This document shows, one piece after another, positions 48,809-57,036 of a stretch of 64,000 nt of DNA. How positions within the stretch are numbered: the first letter of the stretch is position 1; every line of letters begins with the position of its first letter. The notes beneath the pieces were generated by a model that saw only the letters and a program-made list of their open reading frames with translations, had not been told where the DNA came from and did not search any database. Location of the stretch: contig CAJMQJ010000006.1 of NCBI GenBank assembly GCA_905215525.1, forward strand, positions 1 through 64,000, given 5' to 3'. Made by a program: the position numbers and the translations under genes. Source of the stretch: an uncultured bacterium. Lineage in GTDB: Bacteria > Actinomycetota > Coriobacteriia > Coriobacteriales > Coriobacteriaceae.

Positions 48809-50956
48809 ATGGATCTTATCGCCCAGCTCGCCCGCGAGCTCAACCTTAAGGCCGCCAACGTCGAGGCAGCCGTCAAGCTCATCGACGAGGGCAACACCAT
48901 CCCCTTTATCTCGCGCTACCGCAAGGAAGCAACGGGCGGCATGGACGACGTTGCCCTGCGCGCGCTCGACGAGCGCCTGTCCTACCTGCGCAATCTTGAA
49001 CAGCGTAAAGAGGACGTCATCCTGCTCATCGACGCCCAGGGCAAACTCACGCCCGAGCTCGAGCAGCAGATTCGCGAGGCCACACAGCTCCAGCGCGTCG
49101 AAGACCTCTACAAGCCCTACCGTAAAAAGCGCATGACCCGTGCGCAGAAGGCCCGCGAGGCCGGCCTGGAGCCGCTCGCCAATATGATCATCATGCAGGC
49201 ATCGGCCAAGGGCAGCGCACTCGACGCCGCTGCGGCATACGTCAACGAACAGGCCGGCTTCGACACGCCCGAGAAGGCACTCGCCGGCGCCGCCGACATC
49301 GTGGCCGAGACGGTGGCCGAGGACCCGGAGAACGTCGCCGACCTGCGCACCTTTACGCAAAACACCGCCGACATCGTCGTCGAGGCCACCGACCCCGCCG
49401 AGAAGACCCCCTACGAGCCCTACTACAGCTATGACGAGCCGTTGCGCCGTATACCCAACCACCGCGTGCTGGCTATCGACCGCGGTGAGCGCGAGGGCAA
49501 GCTCCGCGTGCGCGTGAACGTCGACGGCGTTGCCGCCACGGCGCGCCTCAGCAGCCGTTGGCCCCGACGCCAGGGCGTGTTTGCTCCCATCTTCGATGCC
49601 GCCATCGCCGACGGCTACAAACGCCTCATGGCTCCCTCGCTGGAGCGCGAGGCCCGCGCCAAACTCACCGTTCGCGCCCAGACCGAGGCCATCAACGTCT
49701 TTGCCAAGAATCTCGAGGGCCTGCTCTCGGCGCGCCCCGTGCGCGGCGCCCGCGTACTCGCGCTCGACCCGGGCTACCGCACCGGCTGCAAGGTCGCCGT
49801 CATGGACGAGACCGGCAAGCTGCTCGACCACGGCGTGGTCTACCCCACCAAGCCGCGCCACGACGTCGCCGGCACCAAGCGCGAGCTCGCCCGCCTCGTC
49901 AAAAAGGACGGCGTCAACACCATCGTCATCGGCAACGGCACCGCCAGCCGCGAGACCGAGGAAGTCGTCTCGGAGTTCATTGCCGAGCAGGCGTCCAGCC
50001 TTCGCTACACCATCGTTAACGAGGCCGGCGCGTCGGTGTACTCCGCCTCCGAGCTCGCCAGCCAGGAATATCCTGACCTGGACGTCACCGTACGTGGCGC
50101 CATGAGCTTGGGCCGTCGCCTGCAGGACCCGCTGGCAGAGCTCGTCAAGATTCCGCCCCAGTCCATCGGCGTGGGCCAGTACCAACACGACCTTGACCAG
50201 GCCGAGCTCTCGCGCACCCTGGGCCACGTGGTGGAGGACGTCGTCAACCGCGTGGGCGTCGACGTCAACACCGCGAGCGCAAGCCTGCTGGGATACGTAT
50301 CGGGCATCACGCCGAGCGTGGCAAAGAACATCGTGGCGTACCGCGAGGAAAACGGCGCCTTTACCGATCGCCGCCAGCTTAAGAAGGTCCCCAAACTTGG
50401 ACCCAAGGCATATCTCAACGCCGCGGGCTTTTTGCGCATCAGCGGCGGTAAGAACCCGCTCGACGCGACAAGCGTCCACCCCGAGAGCTACGAGGTGGCC
50501 ACGGCCGTCCTGGAGCGGGCCGGCGTTGCGGCAAGCGAGCTCAGCCGCGGCGGCGTGCCCGACATCGAGCGCCGTCTGGGCAGCATTTCGGCACTGGCAA
50601 GCGACCTGGACTGTGGCACCCTGACGCTCATCGACATTGTCAACGAGCTCAAGAAGCCCGGTCGCGACCCGCGCGACGACGCGCCCGAGGTGGTCTTTAG
50701 CCGCTCGGCACTTTCTATTGACGACCTGGAGCCCGGCATGGAGCTCAAGGGCACGGTGCGCAACGTCGTCGACTTTGGCGCCTTCGTCGACGTGGGCGTG
50801 CACCAGGACGGCCTCGTGCACATCTCCAAGCTGGCCAGCCGCTTCGTCAAGCACCCCAGCGACGTGGTGCGCGTCGGCGACACGGTGAAGGTATGGGTAG
50901 AAAAGGTCGATCGCGACCGCAAAAAGATCTCCCTCACCATGGTGCGGGGCAAATAA
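48809..50956 (+). CDS. tex: Tex family RNA-binding transcription accessory protein
   Basis: Multi-domain nucleic-acid-binding protein, 715 residues, normal length. Order: N-terminal Tex domain (NTIPFISRYRKEATGGMDD), YqgF/RNase-H-like domain (VLALDPGYRTGCKVAV at about 315), helix-hairpin-helix repeats (ASLLGYVSGITPSVAKNIVAYREENG), and a C-terminal S1 domain (GMELKGTVRNVVDFGAFVDVGVHQDGLVHISKL) near 640-710. It is thought to act on transcription complexes or RNA turnover. AGGAAG upstream supports ATG 48809. Monocistronic. Confidence 0.96.
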   Translation: MDLIAQLARELNLKAANVEAAVKLIDEGNTIPFISRYRKEATGGMDDVALRALDERLSYLRNLEQRKEDVILLIDAQGKLTPELEQQIREATQLQRVEDLYKPYRKKRMTRAQKAREAGLEPLANMIIMQASAKGSALDAAAAYVNEQAGFDTPEKALAGAADIVAETVAEDPENVADLRTFTQNTADIVVEATDPAEKTPYEPYYSYDEPLRRIPNHRVLAIDRGEREGKLRVRVNVDGVAATARLSSRWPRRQGVFAPIFDAAIADGYKRLMAPSLEREARAKLTVRAQTEAINVFAKNLEGLLSARPVRGARVLALDPGYRTGCKVAVMDETGKLLDHGVVYPTKPRHDVAGTKRELARLVKKDGVNTIVIGNGTASRETEEVVSEFIAEQASSLRYTIVNEAGASVYSASELASQEYPDLDVTVRGAMSLGRRLQDPLAELVKIPPQSIGVGQYQHDLDQAELSRTLGHVVEDVVNRVGVDVNTASASLLGYVSGITPSVAKNIVAYREENGAFTDRRQLKKVPKLGPKAYLNAAGFLRISGGKNPLDATSVHPESYEVATAVLERAGVAASELSRGGVPDIERRLGSISALASDLDCGTLTLIDIVNELKKPGRDPRDDAPEVVFSRSALSIDDLEPGMELKGTVRNVVDFGAFVDVGVHQDGLVHISKLASRFVKHPSDVVRVGDTVKVWVEKVDRDRKKISLTMVRGK

Positions 50957-51071
50957 GCCGCTGCAGGCGCTCGGCGGGTCCCATTCCGCCGAGCGCCTCT
51001 CCTTCTAAAACGATTTGGCGATATCCCGAAGTGCGAGACGCCGTTTCCGCTAATCATCACCTGCAATTTTT

Positions 51072-51240
51072 GAGATATTCGGCCTCGCTGGGCCGCGATA
51101 ACACTTCTTCAAAGTGCAAGCTCAACAAATAGGCATCAGATATTCCACAAACGTCCCATATCTGCACCCGCAGAGGTGCGGTACGGGACGTTTTTCAGCC
51201 ATATTGGCAATCTTGACGGCACTCTGAGGCCGAATATCTC
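51072..51240. repeat. Nested inverted repeat
   Basis: Outer perfect 15-bp arms GAGATATTCGGCCTC (51072-51086) and GAGGCCGAATATCTC (51226-51240); inner 9-bp arms AAACGTCCC (51149-51157) and GGGACGTTT (51185-51193), with CTGCACCCGCAG between. The inner arm shares GGGACGTT with the repeat cluster at 39541. Confidence 0.75.
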
Positions 51241-51481
51241 GATTTCTGTTGGTGGGACACTTATGGGCACGAGCCGCAAAGACCTCGTTTGCCCGGTAGA
51301 GCTGTTCAACCACGTCAAGCATGAGATCTTGCATGCGCGGAACAAAGGGATAATCGAAGGGTCTTGGGCGACTTGCGCGTCGCCCCGAACACATAGCCGG
51401 CAGGGTCCTTTGCCTTGGCGATGACTGCCAACTCGGGGCCGGATCGTTTTCGATACTTGATAGATATGGATTAGAAGATCA

Positions 51482-51673
51482 TTAGATTACAGGTTGATCC
51501 ATAATGCGGAACCGCGTTGTCCACGCGATGCCGTCGGAGCCCACGCCGCCGTCCGAGGTGACGCCGGCCGCGTAACACGAATCGTCATCCGGCGAACGAA
51601 GCCGCCAGTGGCACGCGGCGTTGCCATCCGAGCCCAGCCCCATTACTGCCCGAGACAGTTGGCGGGGTAGCAC
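51482..51673 (-). pseudogene. Remnant resembling the C-terminal part of a DUF6273-type domain
   Basis: 63-codon open frame containing CHWRLRSPDDDSCYAAGV and TSDGGVGSDGIAWTTRFRI. This fits the WxLRSP...SDGxV...GVRPA pattern at the end of DUF6273 domains found in large surface proteins of gut bacteria. The upstream part of the domain is in a different frame and quickly lost, and no start signal is visible, so I read it as a decayed fragment. Confidence 0.4.
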
Positions 51674-51739
51674 TGTCGACCCCCATCGGAATAAAGGTAG
51701 CGATTCAGCTCAGGACCTACCGACGGGTTCGTGTCGGCA

Positions 51740-51811
51740 GCCCCGGCCTTTCCTTTGCCTAGCGCGACCCTCGCGAAGCGCGTGAGCGATAGGGAAAGGA
51801 AAGGCCGGGGC
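51740..51811. terminator. Long GC-rich hairpin downstream of transaldolase gene
   Basis: Arms GCCCCGGCCTTTCCTTTGCC and complementary GGAAAGGAAAGGCCGGGGC (imperfect near the loop), about 70 bp, ending 31 bp from the transaldolase stop at 51842. Likely transcription end on the minus strand, though no T run. Confidence 0.55.
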
Positions 51812-51841
51812 GAACAACCCGCGGCGCAGCCAGTGTTCGCG

Positions 51842-52546
51842 TTACGGCAGGATATGGAAGCCCAAAGCGGCGATATCCTTGGCAAAGCCGCGCACGGTAT
51901 CGAGCGAAACCTCATACGGGTCGCGACCGATGTTCTTGCGCTTGGCCAGGATGCTGTTGGGCACCGTGATGATCTGACAGCCGCAGGCCTGCGCCTGGTA
52001 AATGTTGATAAGCTCGCGCGTGGACGCCCACAGGACCTCGCAGTTGGGCTTGGCGGCGGCCTTCTTGACCGACTCCGTCATAAACGGAATGGGATCGACA
52101 CCCGTGTCGGCGATACGGCCGGCAAAGAGCGAGATGATGGACGGCGTCTCGGCGTCGACAGCGTCGACCATCTCGTCGACCTGCGCAGGCGTAAAGATGG
52201 TGGTGACGTTGACCTTAATGCCGTCGGCGGAAAGCTTGCGCACCAACTCGGCCGTGGACTCGCCCTTGGTAGTCACGCACGGAATCTTGACGTAGACGTT
52301 CTCGGCCCAGGTAGCGATCTCGCGGGCCTCGACCTCCATGGTCTCGACGTCGTCGGCAAAGACCTCAAACGAGACGGACACATCGGTGATGTGGGCCAGG
52401 ACCTCCTTGGCAAACGCGCGGTAATCCGTCACGCCGCCCTTCTTCATAAGGGACGGGTTGGTCGTGAAACCCTGAACGTTGCCGTTCTCGTACATGTCGA
52501 ACATGCCCTCGAGGTTTGCACCGTCAGCGAACACCTTGATTGCCAT
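51842..52546 (-). CDS. Transaldolase/fructose-6-phosphate aldolase family protein (paralog 1)
   Basis: TIM-barrel aldolase, 234 residues, the short transaldolase subfamily. TTNPSLM near residue 30 is the conserved N-terminal loop; the Schiff-base Lys is in NVYVKIPCV (about 87); VNVTTIFTPAQ, ISLFAGRIADTG and LWASTREL line the site. About 80% identical by eye to the paralog at 55141-55851, so a recent duplication. It lies just past the PTS operon terminator with its own upstream region, so it may be expressed separately. Substrate is unknown. Confidence 0.9.
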   Translation of the reverse strand: MAIKVFADGANLEGMFDMYENGNVQGFTTNPSLMKKGGVTDYRAFAKEVLAHITDVSVSFEVFADDVETMEVEAREIATWAENVYVKIPCVTTKGESTAELVRKLSADGIKVNVTTIFTPAQVDEMVDAVDAETPSIISLFAGRIADTGVDPIPFMTESVKKAAAKPNCEVLWASTRELINIYQAQACGCQIITVPNSILAKRKNIGRDPYEVSLDTVRGFAKDIAALGFHILP

Positions 52547-52870
52547 CTGCCTGATTCCTTTCGTTAGCATACGGCCGATAAACTGCTAAACACTTTACCT
52601 ACGTTTATCAAGGCGTGAGCTGCGGGTTTTCATCTTCTCGGCGAACGGTTTTGCAGTTTTACCATTTTTATATCGACACCCCAGCGGCAAAACGTTTTTG
52701 CTGATCATCGCGGTTGATTCCGTTCGCGGCGCAGAGACAGCGCTTCACCGGTGCGTTTTCACAACCAGTCCAAAACAAAAAGCGGTGACGCCTCATTTGA
52801 GACGTCACCGCTTCCGTGTAGGAGCCGGTTATCGGAGCTCCGCCCGATTAGGGCTTAACGTATGCCTGGA
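52547..52870. other. Intergenic region between transaldolase 1 and PTS EIIC genes
   Basis: 324 bp holding the PTS-operon terminator (52778-52812) and a possible regulatory dyad for transaldolase 1: GATAAAC at 52577-52583 and GTTTATC at 52603-52609. TTGATA in the same place could be a -35 box. Otherwise nothing recognised. Confidence 0.5.
52778..52812 (-). terminator. Intrinsic terminator of the PTS operon
   Basis: Minus-strand stem AAGCGGTGACG / CGTCACCGCTT with a 12-nt loop and TTTTTGTTTT tail, downstream of the EIIC gene. Confidence 0.88.
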
Positions 52871-54262
52871 TTACTCTTCCTCAACGTGATTGATCACAGC
52901 ACCCTTGGTGTGGATGAAGTTGGGGACGAAGGCGACGATCAGAAGGACAGCAAGAATCGCGTAGACACCGGTGGTACCGAAGGCCTCGGCAGCGCGGCCA
53001 AGCGTAATACCAATGACGGAGAAATCGAAGTCGCCGAACGTAGTGTTCTTGAAGCCAAAGACGTCAAGAACGGGCAGGAGCAGGGCCGGGGCAAAGGTGA
53101 TGAGCAGGCCGTTGACGAAAGCGCCAAGAGCTGCGCCCTTGCGACCGCCGGTAGCATTGCCGTAGATGCCTGCGGTAGCACCGCAGAAGAAGTGAGGAAC
53201 CATGCCCGGGATGATGAAGATGCCCAGGGTAGCGCCCACGATGAACATACCGACCACGCCACCGATAAAGGAAGCGACAAAGCCGAGGATGACGGCGGTG
53301 GGAGCATAGGGGAAGAAGACGGCGCAGTCGACGGCGGGGATGGCACCGGGGATCAGCTTGTTGGAGATGCCCTGGAAAGCCGGGACCAGGTCGGCAAGGA
53401 TCATACGAACGCCGTTATAGACGATGGTGACACCAACGGCAAAGGACAGGGCACAGGTCAGGGCATAGACAATCACGTTGTCGCCGCCAGCGGTCTTGGT
53501 GACGACCGCAGGATCTGCGATGTAAGCGGCGAAAGCGGTAACCAGGTAGAAGAAGGCCATGGTAAGAGCCGTGGAGATGGTAGTGTCGCGCAGGAAGGCG
53601 AACTTCTCGGGAACCTCGATCTTCTCGGTGCTGTTCTCCTCGGCGTCCTTAGCAAAAAGCGTACCGACTGCAGCGGAGATGTAATAGGCGAGTGAACCGA
53701 AGTGGCCCATGGCGATTTCATCGCCATCGGTAACCTTCTCGGTGAAACGCTGACCAACAGCGGGAAGCATAGCGCTCACGAGGCCCAGGAACATGCCGCC
53801 CACGATGACAAGCTGGACATCCTGGAAGCCAGATGCCTGCAGAACGGCAGACAGCAGGCAGGCCATAAACATGCTGTGATGGCCCGTCAGGAAGATGTAC
53901 TTAAACTTGGTAAAGCGGGCAATGATAATGTTCACGACATAGCCGAGAATCAGGATCATCATGGTCTGAACGCCGAGGACGCTCTGAGCCATCGAAACAA
54001 CGACCTCGTTGTTGGGCACGACGCCGGTGATGTGGAAACCGGTCTCGATGAAGGTACCCAGCGGAGCAAGGTTCTCCTGAACAACAGCGGCGCCGGCGGA
54101 CAGCATGATGTAACCAAGAATGGGCTTCAGGGTGCCCGTCATCACCTTGTGGGCAGGACGCTTAAGCGCGACAAGGCCCACAAAGGCAAATAGACCCATA
54201 ATCCACGCTGGCTTGGTCAGAATCGATTGGATAAACTCAAGTATGGGAAGGATGGCTTGCAT
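52871..54262 (-). CDS. PTS sugar transporter EIIC, ascorbate/UlaA (SgaT) family
   Basis: Membrane component that binds and translocates sugar during phosphorylation, 463 residues, about 10-11 helices. Features of the UlaA fold: LKPILGYIMLSAGAAVVQENLAPLG, FLTGHHSMFMACLL, GMFLGLVSAMLPAVGQ, FQGISNKLIPGAIPAVDCAVFFPYAP and IPGMVPHFFCGATAGIYGNATGGRKGA. AAAGGAA upstream of the ATG at 54262. Separate EIIB and EIIA genes follow the order EIIA-EIIB-EIIC in transcription. The ligand need not be ascorbate, because the downstream ascorbate enzymes are absent and a transaldolase is present instead. Confidence 0.88.
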   Translation of the reverse strand: MQAILPILEFIQSILTKPAWIMGLFAFVGLVALKRPAHKVMTGTLKPILGYIMLSAGAAVVQENLAPLGTFIETGFHITGVVPNNEVVVSMAQSVLGVQTMMILILGYVVNIIIARFTKFKYIFLTGHHSMFMACLLSAVLQASGFQDVQLVIVGGMFLGLVSAMLPAVGQRFTEKVTDGDEIAMGHFGSLAYYISAAVGTLFAKDAEENSTEKIEVPEKFAFLRDTTISTALTMAFFYLVTAFAAYIADPAVVTKTAGGDNVIVYALTCALSFAVGVTIVYNGVRMILADLVPAFQGISNKLIPGAIPAVDCAVFFPYAPTAVILGFVASFIGGVVGMFIVGATLGIFIIPGMVPHFFCGATAGIYGNATGGRKGAALGAFVNGLLITFAPALLLPVLDVFGFKNTTFGDFDFSVIGITLGRAAEAFGTTGVYAILAVLLIVAFVPNFIHTKGAVINHVEEE

Positions 54263-54333
54263 CTGCGCTTCCTTTCTCTCTAACGTGGGCGCGTTTCCCT
54301 CTTCCACAGGGAACCGCCCTTTTTTGTGCCGCT

Positions 54334-54609
54334 TTAGGCGTTAGCGGCGGCCGCCTTGATTGCCTCGAGGGCGTCTTCGCGGATCTTCTTCTTGTTCACA
54401 TAGCTGCGAACGATCACAACGTTGCCGTGGAGCTCGGGGGCGAGTTCTTTAACGGTGATGAACAGATCCGGATTTGCGGAAGAAGCACCGTTCAGGTCCA
54501 TAGACTCAACGTCGGCCTTGATGCCCTCCTCCTCGCAAAGCTCCTCGACTTTGCCAGCGAGCATCAGGCTGGACCCGATGCCGTTTCCGCATACGGTGAT
54601 GATATGCAT
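54334..54609 (-). CDS. PTS EIIB component (lactose/ascorbate type)
   Basis: Phosphocarrier of 91 residues; the phosphorylated Cys is Cys7 in ITVCGNGIGSSLML, with the P-loop GNGIGSS. Takes phosphate from EIIA and gives it to the sugar bound in EIIC. GAGAGGAAGG upstream. It sits 71 bp before the EIIC gene, which is long enough for an intergenic RNA element but no hairpin stood out. Confidence 0.92.
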   Translation of the reverse strand: MHIITVCGNGIGSSLMLAGKVEELCEEEGIKADVESMDLNGASSANPDLFITVKELAPELHGNVVIVRSYVNKKKIREDALEAIKAAAANA

Positions 54610-54684
54610 GGCAACCTTCCTCTCCTACACGTGACGGTTTTCCGTCTATCCAAAAGCGGCGACGCATCGCCGTGCCATTAAGGC

Positions 54685-55131
54685 CTAAAAGAATGAACGC
54701 ATGGTCTCCAAAACCTGCTCGGGCGCATCGCATGCGCTGAGCTTGGCAACGCAGTCCTCGTCCTCGAACATCTGCGAAAGCTCCGCCAAGCAGCCAAGAT
54801 GAGCCTTGGGGTCGGGTGCGCAAATACCCACGAGCACGTGAACCGGATCGAAATCCTCGTGTCCAAACGCAATGGCAGGGTCAAGCGTGACGATACAGAT
54901 CCCCGCTTCACTCACATTGCCATCTGCCTGAGCGTGGGGCATGGCGATGCCCTCTTCCAAGACCATATAGGGGCCGAATTTGTGAACCGATGAAATCATG
55001 GCGTCAACATAGCTCTGGTCGCATTTGCCAGCGTCTACGAGCAACTTACCGCATGCCCTGATCGCTTCCTCCCAGTCGGAGGCCTCGACGTGGCAGGCAA
55101 CAAGCTCGGGCTTAAGAAGATCGGTCAGCAT
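54685..55131 (-). CDS. PTS EIIA component (mannitol/fructose type)
   Basis: Phosphocarrier of 148 residues (PTS EIIA type 2). The phosphorylated His is in EEGIAMPHAQADG; the N-terminal half (ASDWEEAIRACGKLLVDAGKC) and LVGICAPDPKAHLGCLAELSQMF are typical. Receives phosphate from HPr. 9 nt after the transaldolase 2 gene, so same transcript. Fits UlaC role next to UlaB- and UlaA-like proteins. Confidence 0.92.
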   Translation of the reverse strand: MLTDLLKPELVACHVEASDWEEAIRACGKLLVDAGKCDQSYVDAMISSVHKFGPYMVLEEGIAMPHAQADGNVSEAGICIVTLDPAIAFGHEDFDPVHVLVGICAPDPKAHLGCLAELSQMFEDEDCVAKLSACDAPEQVLETMRSFF

Positions 55132-55140
55132 GCTCGTCCC

Positions 55141-55851
55141 CTACTCCTCGGGCAGGATATGAAAACCAAGCGCCTGAATGTCGCGGGCAAAGCCCTTGAC
55201 CGTATCAAGCGAGTACTCAAGCAAATCTTTCCCGAAATTCTTGCGCTTGGCAAGAAGGGCATTGGGGACCGTAATGATCTGGCATCCAACGGACTCCGCC
55301 TGGAAGATATTGAGGACCTCGCGCGTAGACGCCCAGAGAACCTCGGCAGCAGGCTTAACGGCAGCCTTCTTTACGGACTCCGCCATGAGGGGCAGCGGGT
55401 CGACGCCGGTATCGGCAATGCGACCGGCAAAGATGGACAGAATAGAGGGGGTCTCAGCAGAGACGGCATCGACAAACTCGTCGACCTGCTCGGGCGTGAA
55501 GATAGTGGTGACATTCACCTTGATGCCGTCGGCAGAAAGGCGCTTGACCAGCGCGGCAGTGGACTCACCCTTGGTGTTGAGCGCCGGGATCTTAACGTAG
55601 ACGTTGTCTGCCCAGGTTGCGATCTCGCGAGCCTCGGCTTCCATACCCGCCTCGTCGTCGGCGAATACCTCAAAAGAGACCGACACATCAGTAATGTGCT
55701 CAAGAACCGTCTTGGCAAAAGCGCGGTAGTCGGTCACGCCGCCGGCCTTCATAAGGGAAGGATTGGTCGTGAAGCCCTGAACGTTGCCATTGTCATGCAT
55801 GTCAAGCATACCCTCGAGGTTAGCGCCGTCGGCAAACACCTTGATCGCCAT
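55141..55851 (-). CDS. Transaldolase/fructose-6-phosphate aldolase family protein (paralog 2)
   Basis: First gene of the PTS operon, 236 residues. Same motifs as paralog 1: TTNPSLM, Schiff-base Lys in NVYVKIPAL, VTTIFTPEQ, LSIFAGRIADTG, LWASTREVL. AAAGGA upstream of the ATG. Being encoded ahead of EIIA, EIIB and EIIC, it probably acts on the phosphorylated product of the transporter, either cleaving a ketose phosphate or transferring dihydroxyacetone. Substrate not determinable here. Confidence 0.9.
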   Translation of the reverse strand: MAIKVFADGANLEGMLDMHDNGNVQGFTTNPSLMKAGGVTDYRAFAKTVLEHITDVSVSFEVFADDEAGMEAEAREIATWADNVYVKIPALNTKGESTAALVKRLSADGIKVNVTTIFTPEQVDEFVDAVSAETPSILSIFAGRIADTGVDPLPLMAESVKKAAVKPAAEVLWASTREVLNIFQAESVGCQIITVPNALLAKRKNFGKDLLEYSLDTVKGFARDIQALGFHILPEE

Positions 55852-56199
55852 GTTCGGTCCTTTCTCATCTAACACTATTGCTATCGAAAGCCTTCTTCTT
55901 TGTTTCAAAAGCTTTTCGGTTTTCTTTTATAAACCATTTCAAAAGCTATCGAAAGCTCAATTGTCAACTTTCCGTGAACGGTCGAATATCGGGCGTGAAC
56001 GTACTTCTTTTGGGCGGCACCTTCAGAATGAGACTCTTTATAGCCCGTTTACGTGCGAACTATCTGCTACGCATGCATTTGTGACATGCCATTCCGTTCT
56101 TTTGATTCATTCGAATTTGCCTTGTTCTTTTCATATCGATACGTTATATTTCGATTACGAAAGGCACATCTTTTACCTTTTGTTCAAAAGGAGCGGCAT
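55852..56199. promoter_or_regulatory. Divergent control region between PTS operon and DeoR gene
   Basis: 348 bp, AT-rich. Two exact 12-bp repeats GCTATCGAAAGC at 55880-55891 and 55945-55956, and two TTTCAAAAGC at 55903-55912 and 55937-55946, flank a TATAAA-like -10 (minus strand, about 55926-55931). They are candidate binding sites of the DeoR regulator. A minus-strand TTGACA lies at 55962-55967. Further upstream I see nothing besides the DeoR leader. Confidence 0.6.
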
Positions 56200-56991
56200 A
56201 TGGCATCTACTTCAGACCTTTCACCGGCCGAGCGTCAGCGATTTATCATGAATTGGCTGGCCGAAAAGCCAAATATCTCGGTATCCGACATCGTTCGCCG
56301 TTTTTCGGTTTCGGAAGTCACCGCACGACACGACCTCATCTCGCTGGAATCCGAAGGCAAGCTGCGTCGCGTACGCGGCGGAGCGGTATCGCTTTCTCGC
56401 TCCAACGCAATCTCGTATCCCGAGGAGCGCATCAATGTCCAAGTCGAGGCCAAGGAAGCCATCGCCGCAACCGCAGCAACTCTTGTTGATGATGGCGATG
56501 TTCTGGTAATTGATATCGGCACCACAGGCTTTTACTTCGCTAAGGCCCTCATGGACAAGCGTGAGATCACCATTATCACCGGCGATCTTGCAATCGCGAA
56601 CTACGCCAGCTTCAATCTCCCCAATGCTTCGGTAGTGCTGCTGGGCGGCTCCGTGCGCAAGGGCCACCTCTATCTCGCGGGCGCACTAACGCTCGACTGC
56701 ATGAGCAAACTACATGCCGACAAGGCGTTTGTCAGTGCCGACGGATTCCACCCCGACCACGGTTTTACCGTCGAGCACGACTTCTCGGCCATGATCAAGC
56801 ATATGTACCTTACCAACTCAAACCAGGGCTACATGATGGTTGACCAGGGAAAATTCAACAAGACCAGTTTTTATCAGTCCGCGCAGATCGATGACCTCGA
56901 CGGCATCATCGTTGATGGAGACGACGAGGGCATCATGACGGCGGCGATCGAGAGCAGTCGCAGTCATCCCAAGCTCTATATTGCAAAATAG
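56200..56991 (+). CDS. DeoR/GlpR family transcriptional regulator
   Basis: Sugar-phosphate-responsive repressor, 263 residues. N-terminal winged helix (RQRFIMNWLAEKPNISVSDIVRRFSVSEVTARHDLISLESEGKLRRVRGGAV) and the C-terminal DeoRC domain with IDIGTTGFYFAKAL, ITGDLAIAN, LLGGSVRKGHLYLAGA and VSADGF. AAAAGGAG 7 nt upstream supports ATG 56200. It is divergent from the PTS-transaldolase operon and most likely represses it until a phosphorylated sugar appears. Confidence 0.92.
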   Translation: MASTSDLSPAERQRFIMNWLAEKPNISVSDIVRRFSVSEVTARHDLISLESEGKLRRVRGGAVSLSRSNAISYPEERINVQVEAKEAIAATAATLVDDGDVLVIDIGTTGFYFAKALMDKREITIITGDLAIANYASFNLPNASVVLLGGSVRKGHLYLAGALTLDCMSKLHADKAFVSADGFHPDHGFTVEHDFSAMIKHMYLTNSNQGYMMVDQGKFNKTSFYQSAQIDDLDGIIVDGDDEGIMTAAIESSRSHPKLYIAK

Positions 56992-56994
56992 CTC

Positions 56995-57035
56995 AAATGG
57001 CCGGGTCGCCCCCACTGCGGGCGACCCGGCCATTT
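56995..57035. terminator. Bidirectional terminator between DeoR and HAD genes
   Basis: Perfect 17-bp stem starting AAATGGCCGGGTCGCCC with a 7-nt loop; A and T runs on both sides. Serves the convergent genes on each side. Confidence 0.92.
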
Positions 57036-57036
57036 A

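Larger units (their letters stand above)
50957..51841. other. Long non-coding, repeat-rich gap after tex
   Basis: 885 bp without an intact gene. It holds a nested inverted repeat (51072-51240), a decayed reading frame (51482-51673) and a GC-rich long hairpin (51740-51811). Short open frames over 51122-51424 fall within the inverted repeat and are probably not genes. Confidence 0.6.

Noticed and set aside
48791..50854. A 687-codon minus-strand open frame
   Set aside because: Complete shadow of tex, which has all its domains on the plus strand.
51122..51424. Two short overlapping frames on opposite strands in the post-tex gap
   Set aside because: Both fall largely inside the nested inverted repeat; no ribosome-binding site or family pattern.
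52871..55131. Calling the PTS an ascorbate transporter
   Set aside because: EIIC is of the Ula family, but none of the ascorbate-degrading enzymes is present and a transaldolase is, so the substrate is left open.
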